Source of the DNA: JBFIHZ01 sp041601535
Lineage (GTDB): Bacteria > Pseudomonadota > Gammaproteobacteria > Xanthomonadales > SZUA-36
Assembly: GCA_041601535.1 (NCBI GenBank)
Contig: JBFIHZ010000271.1
Span: forward strand, 1 to 5,967
Reading direction: 5' to 3'
Length of the DNA: 5,967 nucleotides
Shown: positions 1 to 5,785 of the stretch, piece by piece
Numbering within the stretch: the first letter of the stretch is position 1
Layout of the letters: each line of letters starts with the position of its first letter
The notes under the pieces: generated by a model
The model's input: the letters and a program-made list of their open reading frames with translations, nothing else
What the model was told of the DNA's origin: nothing
Databases searched by the model: none
Made by a program: the position numbers and the translations under genes

Positions 1-900
1 GAATGGACCGTACCCTGGCCGGATACGCGGCCGCGCGACCCCGATGGCGCACCCGATGGCAGTATCTGGCTGGTGGGTCAGGCCGGCCATTACGCGGCGC
101 ACTTTGACCCGGACACGGGCGAATTCCGCAAACTGGACCTGCCGGCCGGAACCGGCCCGCACAATGTCATAGTGGATGAGGATGACACCTTGTGGGTGGC
201 GGGTAACCTGAAAGGCTGGATTGGCCAGATGGACCCGGAGACCGGCAGCATCCTGACCTATGTCATGCCGGCGGAAGACGCCCGCGATCCGCATACCCTG
301 GTGTTCAACGACCAGGGGCAAATCTGGTTCACGGTGCAATGGGGCAACTACGTGGGCCGGCTGGAAAAAGCCAGCGGTGAAGTCAGCCTGGTGGCGGTGC
401 CGACTGCCAAGGCCCGGCCGTACGGCATCAAACTGGATTCAACCGGAACCCCCTGGATAGCCCTGCTGGGCACCAACGCGCTGGCCAGCGTGGACCCGCA
501 AAGCCTGGAAATTACCGAACACCGCCTGCCGCGGGAAAATGCGCGGCCACGGCGTCTCACCGTCACCGCGGACGACATGGTGTGGTACGTGGATTATGCA
601 CAGGGTTACCTGGGCAGGCTGAACCCGGCGACCGGTGAGATCAAGGAATGGAAAAACCCGGGCGAGCCTTCGGGACCGTATGCCATGGCGTCTGATGCCC
701 AGGGGCGCATCTGGTTTTTCGAAACCCGCCAGCAGCCCAACCGCCTGGTGGGCTTCGACCCGGCCAGTGAATCGTTCTTCATCACCGTTCCGGTGCCCTC
801 TGGCGGTGGCAGCGTGCGTCACATGGTGTATGACGAAGCGCGCAACAGCCTGTGGTTTGGCACCGACACCAACAATCTGGGCCAGGCCCGGCTGCCCTGA
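1..900 (+). CDS. Virginiamycin B lyase-like (Vgb/SMP-30-type) seven-bladed beta-propeller protein, 5' partial
   Basis: The reading frame is open from the first base and ends at TGA 898-900, so the N-terminus lies outside the window; 299 residues are present. An in-frame GTG at 73 is internal, because family-like sequence (W-T-V-P-W at residues 2-6, then RPRD-PDGAPDG-IW) continues upstream of it. Seven similar units of about 40 residues can be read, each with a pattern like (R/G/D)P(H/Y/R)-x5-8-G-x-(I/L)W followed by G-x(L/V)-x-x-x-DP-x-T/S-G-E. Examples are GPHNVIVDEDDTLW, DPHTLVFNDQGQIW, RPYGIKLDSTGTPW and GPYAMASDAQGRIW. Seven units would make a closed propeller, so probably only a signal peptide and a few residues are missing. 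The family is named after streptogramin lyase Vgb, but later blades carry Tyr or Arg where His stands in earlier ones, so antibiotic lyase activity is doubtful. A periplasmic sensor or sugar/lactone-related role is possible. The family call is firm; the function is unknown. Confidence 0.82.
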   Translation, partial: EWTVPWPDTRPRDPDGAPDGSIWLVGQAGHYAAHFDPDTGEFRKLDLPAGTGPHNVIVDEDDTLWVAGNLKGWIGQMDPETGSILTYVMPAEDARDPHTLVFNDQGQIWFTVQWGNYVGRLEKASGEVSLVAVPTAKARPYGIKLDSTGTPWIALLGTNALASVDPQSLEITEHRLPRENARPRRLTVTADDMVWYVDYAQGYLGRLNPATGEIKEWKNPGEPSGPYAMASDAQGRIWFFETRQQPNRLVGFDPASESFFITVPVPSGGGSVRHMVYDEARNSLWFGTDTNNLGQARLP

Positions 901-912
901 ACCGGGCCTGGC
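881..912. terminator. Perfect 11-bp inverted repeat between convergent genes, probable bidirectional terminator
   Basis: GCCAGGCCCGG at 881-891 is the exact reverse complement of CCGGGCCTGGC at 902-912, with a 10-base loop (892-901). The left arm lies within the last codons of the propeller gene and its TGA stop (898-900) falls in the loop. The hairpin lies 16 bases past the stop codon of the convergent DUF4399 gene. The stem is very GC-rich, but neither side is followed by a good run of T, so it is not a textbook intrinsic terminator. It could stop transcription weakly from both sides or protect the 3' ends of the transcripts. Confidence 0.55.
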
Positions 913-928
913 GGCCAATCAGACTGAC

Positions 929-1432
929 TTAGTCTTCAGCCTGCGGCGCGGCATCGGCCGACACCGTGATGTGAATGGTCTCGGAAGCCACCACCGGGTT
1001 GTGCGGAATGTGGGCATGATCGCCCAGCACGAGCTTCAGGCTGTGCTCGCCTTCAGGCAGCGTCAGGGTGGTTTCGGTTTGCCCGCCGCCGAAGTGGATA
1101 AACTGCTCATTGGCGGGTAAAGGCAGGTTCAGGTCCGGCAGCTCATCCACGTCAATCAACAGGTGGTGATGGCCGGTGCCCGCGGTGTCGGTGCCGGCCG
1201 GAGCCACCTCCATGCCGCTGATGGCGAAGCGCACCGTGAACGTGGGGGGCACCACGTCACCGTCGGCCAGGTTGGCAAACCCCACGGTGGCACCCGCGGC
1301 AGAGGCCCGCCGGTAATCTGCCGCCTCAGCGTTTGCCGCCTTATCGCCCGCCTGAACGCCACCAATCATCGCCAGCAGCAATACCGTTCCCAATAACCCG
1401 GCCCGCAAGGGGCTTACCCATCCTTTTATCAT
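929..1432 (-). CDS. Exported DUF4399 domain protein, His-rich
   Basis: This is a 167-residue protein with a Sec signal peptide: MIKGWVSPLR, a hydrophobic core at residues 12-25, and probable cleavage after VQA at 26-28. The mature part matches the DUF4399 family as I know it: a domain opening with GFANLADGDVVPPTFTVRF, then GTGHHHLLID (86-95), then FIHFGGGQTETTL, LPEGEHSL and LGDHAHIPHNPVV. The family is usually a small beta-rich periplasmic or secreted protein of unknown function. The clustered His residues (88-90, 113, 130, 139, 141, 144) suggest metal or ligand binding, which is inference. The ATG at 1432 was chosen because AGGAG lies 11 bases upstream and a clean signal peptide follows; an in-frame GTG at 1465 would add 11 residues ahead of that ribosome binding site and is less likely. 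It lies 93 bases after the DUF885 gene and may or may not share its transcript. Confidence 0.85.
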   Translation of the reverse strand: MIKGWVSPLRAGLLGTVLLLAMIGGVQAGDKAANAEAADYRRASAAGATVGFANLADGDVVPPTFTVRFAISGMEVAPAGTDTAGTGHHHLLIDVDELPDLNLPLPANEQFIHFGGGQTETTLTLPEGEHSLKLVLGDHAHIPHNPVVASETIHITVSADAAPQAED

Positions 1433-1443
1433 TTGCTTTACAA

Positions 1444-1448
1444 CTCCT
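1444..1448 (-). promoter_or_regulatory. Ribosome binding site deciding the DUF4399 start
   Basis: Read on the minus strand this is AGGAG, 11 bases before the ATG at 1432. Spacing is slightly long but acceptable. It lies inside the reading frame that would be used if translation began at the GTG at 1465, so it favours the ATG. Confidence 0.6.
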
Positions 1449-1491
1449 GTCGAAAAAATCACCACGTAAAAACCAATGCCTGCTGCCCCAT

Positions 1492-1513
1492 ACTGACCAG
1501 GACGCAGGTCAGT
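1492..1513 (-). other. Intergenic hairpin between the DUF885 and DUF4399 genes
   Basis: ACTGACC (1492-1498) and GGTCAGT (1507-1513) form a perfect 7-bp inverted repeat around an 8-base loop. It begins 12 bases after the DUF885 stop codon in the direction of transcription. No T run directly follows on the minus strand, so a classical terminator is not supported. Alternatives are an attenuating or RNA-stabilising hairpin between the genes, or an operator. A weak promoter-like pair overlaps it on the minus strand (TTGCAC at 1517-1512 and TATGGG at 1492-1487, 19 bases apart), too poor to annotate as a promoter. Confidence 0.4.
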
Positions 1514-1525
1514 GCAAAAACCGCA

Positions 1526-3388
1526 TCATTGCTGCGTACCCACCCAGCGCCGCACTTCATCCTGCAGAATCTCCAGGGTCACGGACCCCATACCCAGCAC
1601 AAAATCGTGGAAGGCGCGTACGTCAAACGCATCGCCCAGCGCCTGTTCGGCTTCGCGCCGCAGTTGCCACAAGGTGTATTCCCCCAGCTTGTAGCTCAAC
1701 GCCTGGCCTGGCCAGGAAATATACCGGTCCACTTCGGTGGTCACTTCGTGCAGCGACAAGGCGGTATTGCCGGCCAGATAGTCCAGTGCCTGCTGCCGCG
1801 ACCAGCCCATGGCATGCACCCCGGTATCAATCACCAGCCGGCAGGCGCGCCACATCTCATAACTTAACCGACCAAAATGCTCGTAAGGAGTTTCATAAAT
1901 ATCCATTTCCACGCCCAACTTTTCCGCGTACAGCCCCCAGCCCTCGCCGTAAGCCGAGATGTAATCATTACGGCGGAAATCCGGCTGATCCTGCTGCTCC
2001 AGTGCCAGTGCGTTTTGCAGGTGATGGCCGGGCGCGCCCTCATGCAACGTCAGCGCCGGCAGGTTGTACAGCGACCGGCTGTCCAGCGCGTGGGTGTTGA
2101 CCCAGTAATAACCGCCGCGGTGCGCATCCAGCGCAGCGCCAACATAGCGCCCGGCGGTGAAAAATGGCGCGATTTCATCCGGCACCGGCGCCACGCCATA
2201 AGGCTGGCGGGGCAGATGGCCGAATAACATGGGCAGACGGCCATCAACCTTCTTGGCGTAATACGACGCGGCGGCCAGTAATTCACGCGGTGTTTTGGCG
2301 TAAAACTGCGGGTCGGTGCGGAGAAATTCGATAAACGCGGCAAAATCACCGTCGAACTCCAGTTCGCGGATGATGGCCTCCATTTCCGCGCGGATGCGGC
2401 TGACCTCGTCCAGGCCTATCTGGTGAATCTGCTGCGGACTCATGTCCACCGTGGCGTACAGGCGGATTTGCGCCTTATAAAACTCCTCTCCCCCGGGCAA
2501 CTCGCTGGCGCCCAGCGTGGTTCGGGCGCCGGGGAAGTACTCCTGGTGGAAAAAATCGTACAGGCGCTGATAGGCTGGTATCACCGAGCCGCTGATCACT
2601 TCCTGGGCTGCTGACAGCAGCTCGGCGCGATCGCCATTGGCCAGGGTCTCAGGCATGTTCACGAACGGCGCGAAAAACGGGCTTTGATCAACCCGCTTGA
2701 CCAGCTGGGCCTTGATCGGCTCATCACGGCCCGCCAGGATCACCTGCGGCTGGGTAAAGCCCAGCTCCAGGCCGCTGCGCATCAGGGCGATGTATTCATC
2801 CATCACCGTGCCGATGCTTTGCAGGCGCGACAGGTAATCCCGGTAGTCCTGCAGCCGGGTGAAATCGGTGTCCGCCGGCAACCGGCCCCAGCCCATGTAA
2901 AAACCCCAGTCGCTGTTGAAGGGGGTCAGGTAAGCCCGGGTGGTGTAATCCGCCAGCAGGTCATCTATCTGCTTGCTGAACAGGCGGTAATTCAGGCACT
3001 CCTCACGGCTCAGCCGTTCGCAGGAGAGCGCATCCAGTTGCTCACGAACGCCCTGCCAGTAGCGGTGGCGCCGCTGCTGGTCTTCGGGCGTGACATGCCC
3101 CAGTTCACCCGCATAGCGGTCATCGCCCGTGGCCGATGCCAGGGTAGGAAATTCCTTCAGCCGGAACTGCCATTCTGCTTCATACAGCGCCTTGAAGGCG
3201 GCGCTGTCTTCAGCCGCCAGAAGGGCAGGCGCCAGGCCCGCAAGCAGCAGCGCCAGCACCACGATGAGAATTGGACGGACGGCCGGTGTCCGGGCCAGCA
3301 GGGTTGGCACGGCCGGGGCCGGGCGGGCCGTGTTTGTCATGCGGTGACCAGCCCGCTGTATGCTGCGGATGAGTGCCTTGCTGTGCAT
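1526..3388 (-). CDS. Exported DUF885 family protein, putative metallopeptidase
   Basis: This 620-residue protein belongs to the DUF885 family, recognised by the segment LTLHEGAPGHHLQ (H449, E450, H455, H456), a HExxPGHH signature resembling a zinc-peptidase helix. Downstream YGEGWGLYAE (480-489, E482 a candidate third ligand), the DTGVHAMGWS segment (521-530) and WPGQALSYKLGE (559-570) are also typical. Family members are around 570-620 residues, so it is full length. An unusually long, Arg-rich N-terminal stretch precedes a hydrophobic core at about residues 39-57 and a likely signal-peptidase site near ALLAA/ED (about 59), which places the mature protein in the periplasm or outside. The ATG at 3388 has AGGAG 10 bases upstream; a second Met at codon 17 (3340) has no good ribosome binding site, although starting there would give a more usual signal-peptide length. 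Substrate is unknown; peptide hydrolysis is predicted from the motif. It follows the epimerase gene by 67 bases, so cotranscription is plausible. Confidence 0.88.
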   Translation of the reverse strand: MHSKALIRSIQRAGHRMTNTARPAPAVPTLLARTPAVRPILIVVLALLLAGLAPALLAAEDSAAFKALYEAEWQFRLKEFPTLASATGDDRYAGELGHVTPEDQQRRHRYWQGVREQLDALSCERLSREECLNYRLFSKQIDDLLADYTTRAYLTPFNSDWGFYMGWGRLPADTDFTRLQDYRDYLSRLQSIGTVMDEYIALMRSGLELGFTQPQVILAGRDEPIKAQLVKRVDQSPFFAPFVNMPETLANGDRAELLSAAQEVISGSVIPAYQRLYDFFHQEYFPGARTTLGASELPGGEEFYKAQIRLYATVDMSPQQIHQIGLDEVSRIRAEMEAIIRELEFDGDFAAFIEFLRTDPQFYAKTPRELLAAASYYAKKVDGRLPMLFGHLPRQPYGVAPVPDEIAPFFTAGRYVGAALDAHRGGYYWVNTHALDSRSLYNLPALTLHEGAPGHHLQNALALEQQDQPDFRRNDYISAYGEGWGLYAEKLGVEMDIYETPYEHFGRLSYEMWRACRLVIDTGVHAMGWSRQQALDYLAGNTALSLHEVTTEVDRYISWPGQALSYKLGEYTLWQLRREAEQALGDAFDVRAFHDFVLGMGSVTLEILQDEVRRWVGTQQ

Positions 3389-3398
3389 ATTCTGTGCT

Positions 3399-3403
3399 CT
3401 CCT
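3399..3403 (-). promoter_or_regulatory. Ribosome binding site of the DUF885 gene
   Basis: AGGAG on the minus strand lies 10 bases before the ATG at 3388. It supports this start over the Met at codon 17, which lacks a comparable site, and so supports the long N-terminal region ahead of the hydrophobic signal segment. Confidence 0.65.
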
Positions 3404-3444
3404 GATTCAACGGCGGCGGCCGGGCGCATCGGGCCATGACCTGG

Positions 3445-3454
3445 CCGTTAACGG
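3445..3454. repeat. 10-bp perfect palindrome after the epimerase gene
   Basis: CCGTTAACGG is its own reverse complement. It starts one base beyond the epimerase stop codon (3456-3458) in the 67-base gap before the DUF885 gene. A GGCC-7 bases-GGCC imperfect element (about 3432-3446) adjoins it. There is no T run, so it is not a convincing terminator. It could be a regulator half-site pair or chance. Confidence 0.25.
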
Positions 3455-3455
3455 T

Positions 3456-4502
3456 TCACTTCACCACGAAACCCTGCCAGTAGGGATCATCAGCCGGATC
3501 CACCGTGATGACGTTGCGGCCGTAAATGCGGGCCCAACCTTCGATGCTGGGAATGATGGCCGGGTAAGGCCCGACGCTGCTCAGCGCTTCCACCCGGCCG
3601 GTAAACTGGCTGCCAATATAACTTTCGTGGACAAAGCGGTCACCCTCGGCCAGACGCCCCCTGGCCACCCACTGCGCCATGCGCGCCGAAGTACCGGTGC
3701 CGCAGGGTGAACGATCGATTGCTGCATCGCCGTAAAACACCGCGTTGCGGGCATCGGAACTGGCGTGCAGGGGTTTACCGGCCCACAACAGATGACTCAA
3801 GCCGCTGATGCGCTCATCTTGCGGGTGGACAAAGGAATAGCGTTCGTTAAGGCGCTGCCGCAGCAGAGGGCTGAGCTGAATGATTTCGGCCGCACTCAGG
3901 TCCGCCAGGTCGCGGTAATTGGGCTGTGGATCGATGATGGCGTAGAAATTACCCCCGTAAGCCACGTCTACCTTCAATTCACCACCCAGTTCCGGGCAAT
4001 CCACGGCAAGGTCCCGGGTATGCAGCCAGGACGGAATATTGGTGATGCGCACCGAACGTACCTTGCCCTGTTCCTCGACATAATCCGCCACCACGCGGCC
4101 GGCCGGGGTTTCCAGTGCCAGGCGTCCGGGTGTGCGCGGCCTGACCAGGCCGCATTCGATGGCGATGGTCACGGTACCAATGGTGCCGTGACCGCACATC
4201 GGCAGGCAGCCCGAGGTTTCGATATACAACACACCGATATCACAGTCATCGCGGCTGGAGGGGTACAGGATGCTGCCGGACATCATGGCGTGCCCGCGGG
4301 GCTCATACATCAGCGCGGTACGCACCCAGTCAAAGTCGCGGATAAAATGCTGGCGCCTGGCCGCCATGGTGTCGCCTTCAAGCGCCGGACCGCCCTGCGC
4401 CACCAGGCGTACCGGGTTGCCACAGGTATGCGCATCAATGCAATGAAATTCCTGCCTGGCCGGCAGTGCAGCCGCGTTGGGTTTCGAGCTGGTCTCAGTC
4501 AT
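3456..4502 (-). CDS. 4-hydroxyproline 2-epimerase (proline racemase family)
   Basis: This cytoplasmic, cofactor-independent enzyme of 348 residues is expected to interconvert trans-4-hydroxy-L-proline and cis-4-hydroxy-D-proline. Both catalytic Cys of the two-base mechanism are present: C103 in LPMCGHGTIG and C267 in DRSPCGTGTSARMA, with the substrate-binding Asp at 263. A Thr in place of the second Cys would have indicated the trans-3-hydroxyproline dehydratase subgroup, so that is excluded. The opening FHCIDAHTCGNPVRLV and the ending AIIPSIEGWARIYG are standard for the family. The MCGHG form and the neighbouring oxidoreductase favour hydroxyproline over proline as substrate; this part is inference. 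The start is read as ATG 4502 with AGGG (4512-4509) six bases upstream; an immediately adjacent GTG at 4505 is in frame but too close to that site. It lies only 14 bases after the oxidoreductase stop, so the two are almost certainly cotranscribed. The usual symbol would be hypRE/lhpA, but specificity is not proven here. Confidence 0.9.
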   Translation of the reverse strand: MTETSSKPNAAALPARQEFHCIDAHTCGNPVRLVAQGGPALEGDTMAARRQHFIRDFDWVRTALMYEPRGHAMMSGSILYPSSRDDCDIGVLYIETSGCLPMCGHGTIGTVTIAIECGLVRPRTPGRLALETPAGRVVADYVEEQGKVRSVRITNIPSWLHTRDLAVDCPELGGELKVDVAYGGNFYAIIDPQPNYRDLADLSAAEIIQLSPLLRQRLNERYSFVHPQDERISGLSHLLWAGKPLHASSDARNAVFYGDAAIDRSPCGTGTSARMAQWVARGRLAEGDRFVHESYIGSQFTGRVEALSSVGPYPAIIPSIEGWARIYGRNVITVDPADDPYWQGFVVK

Positions 4503-4516
4503 CACAGGCCCTGTGG

Positions 4517-5785
4517 TCAGAAGCGGTCGGCGGCGAACGGCGAAAGGTCAATGTGGGGCGGCTCATTGAATACCAGCTTAGCGATAATCCGCCCGCTGGT
4601 CGGCCCCTGCGTGATGCCATAGTGCCCATGTCCGAGCGCGCACAGCACACGCGCATGTCCCGGCAACGGCCCGATCACCGGCATGGAATCGGGCATCATC
4701 GGGCGTTGACCCATCCACTCGGTCACCTCCGCACCGTTAATTTCCGGCAGAAAACGCCGCGCATGCTGCAACAGGGCCTTGGCCCGCCGGTAATCAGCCG
4801 GCGCATCCACGCGGGCGAACTCGGCGGTTCCGGCCACCCGCAAGCCGTCACGCATCGGCGTGATGACGATGTACTCGCCAATCTGCATCAGCGGCCGGGA
4901 CAGCTCCACATTGGGCTGCGACAGCATGCTGTGGTAGCCCCGTTTGGCCATCAGTGGCACGTGGTGACCCAGCTGGCGCAGCAAGTCGTTTGACCACACA
5001 CCGGCAGCCACCACCAGATAATCCGCGGCTAATCGCTGGCCAGACAAAGTGTCCACGCTGACGCCCTGTTCACTGGCAGTGACAGCGCTTACCCGGTCCT
5101 GCAGCCAGCTTGCACCCTGGTCAAATGCCGCCTCGGCAATGTGGCGGGTAACATCGGCCGGTGATCTGAGGTGTTGCCACAGCGGATCCAGCACCGCGAT
5201 GCCGCCCTTGCCGAGCTGCACGGCGGGCTCCATGGAACGCAGTTCAGCGGCGGTAAGGCGCTGCCAGGGCAGGCCAAACTGCTCGCGGATATCGTAATGC
5301 CAGGCATCATCGGCAAATTCCTGCTCATTGCCGTACAGCAGAATCATGCCGTTGGCGCGGCGCAGTTTTTCACTGCCGGTGGCGGCCAGGATTTCATCGT
5401 AATCGTCAATTACCGTCGACATCAGCTGCTGCTGCGCCGTGGCGATTTCAGTCACCCGGCGGGCATTTCCGGCACGCCAGAAGCGGTAGAACCAGGGCAG
5501 CATTTCAAGGCCGTGCTGCCAGCGGATACGCATCGGTCCCAGCGGATCACGCAACCAGCCGGGCACCTTGCGGATGGCGCCGGGATAGGAAAACGGCGCG
5601 ATGGACGATACCGAAATGCAACCGGCGTTGCCGAAGCTGGTGGATTGCCCCGGTAACTGCGGGTCGATCACGGTCACCCGCGCGCCACGCCGGCGCAGGT
5701 GCCACGCGCAGGAGGCACCGACGATGCCGGCACCGACCACGATGCAGCTGGGTTGCGCCGCGTGCTGTTCAGCTGATGCGGTCAA
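4517..5785 (-). CDS. DadA/HypO-like FAD-dependent D-amino-acid (D-hydroxyproline) oxidoreductase
   Basis: This 422-residue flavoprotein of the DAO family has an N-terminal dinucleotide-binding fold: CIVVGAGIVGAS (14-25) with the acidic D41 ending strand 2. DadA-like landmarks follow: TSFGNAG (49-55), AAGVWS (260-265), KRGYH (281-285), GTAEFA (319-324), GQRPMMPDSMPVIGP (359-373) and GHGHYGITQGPTSGR (385-399). Related enzymes oxidise D-amino acids to imino acids, passing electrons to the quinone pool or to oxygen. Beside a hydroxyproline epimerase, the likely substrate is cis-4-hydroxy-D-proline, giving pyrroline-4-hydroxy-2-carboxylate (inference). It is single-gene like HypO, not the multi-subunit LhpBEH type. 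The only usable start is TTG at 5785: an in-frame TAA lies at 5794-5792, and the first downstream GTG would cut the Rossmann fold. The start overlaps the upstream regulator gene by 17 bases, with no strong ribosome binding site, so translational coupling is likely. Confidence 0.88.
   Translation of the reverse strand: MTASAEQHAAQPSCIVVGAGIVGASCAWHLRRRGARVTVIDPQLPGQSTSFGNAGCISVSSIAPFSYPGAIRKVPGWLRDPLGPMRIRWQHGLEMLPWFYRFWRAGNARRVTEIATAQQQLMSTVIDDYDEILAATGSEKLRRANGMILLYGNEQEFADDAWHYDIREQFGLPWQRLTAAELRSMEPAVQLGKGGIAVLDPLWQHLRSPADVTRHIAEAAFDQGASWLQDRVSAVTASEQGVSVDTLSGQRLAADYLVVAAGVWSNDLLRQLGHHVPLMAKRGYHSMLSQPNVELSRPLMQIGEYIVITPMRDGLRVAGTAEFARVDAPADYRRAKALLQHARRFLPEINGAEVTEWMGQRPMMPDSMPVIGPLPGHARVLCALGHGHYGITQGPTSGRIIAKLVFNEPPHIDLSPFAADRF

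Noticed and set aside
73..900. GTG at 73 as the start of the propeller gene
   Set aside because: The frame is open to the window edge and the upstream residues include a first-blade motif, so the gene is truncated by the window rather than starting at 73.
439..918. Minus-strand open frame of 159 codons opposite the propeller gene
   Set aside because: The composition is that of a shadow frame, and the plus strand carries seven regular propeller blades.
1466..1517. A sigma-70 promoter for the DUF4399 gene
   Set aside because: The best pair (TTGCAC and TATGGG, 19 bases apart) has a poor -10 and long spacing, so it is mentioned only in connection with the hairpin and not annotated as a promoter.
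1333..2100. Long plus-strand open frame opposite the DUF4399 and DUF885 genes (255 codons)
   Set aside because: It is antisense to two well-supported genes, rich in Pro, Arg and Ala as expected from a GC-rich shadow frame, and resembles no known family.
2684..3439. Plus-strand open frame of 251 codons opposite the DUF885 gene
   Set aside because: It mirrors the codons of the DUF885 gene, has no recognisable domain, and competes with a full-length, signature-bearing protein.
3389..3455. An intrinsic terminator or separate promoter between the epimerase and DUF885 genes
   Set aside because: Only short palindromic pieces are present, with no T run and no acceptable -35/-10 pair.
3456..4502. 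Trans-3-hydroxy-L-proline dehydratase instead of an epimerase
   Set aside because: That subgroup has Thr at the second catalytic position; here SPCGTG keeps the Cys.
3765..4622. Plus-strand open frame of 285 codons opposite the epimerase gene
   Set aside because: The epimerase on the other strand has both catalytic Cys and full family length; this frame shows no domain and is a GC-driven shadow.
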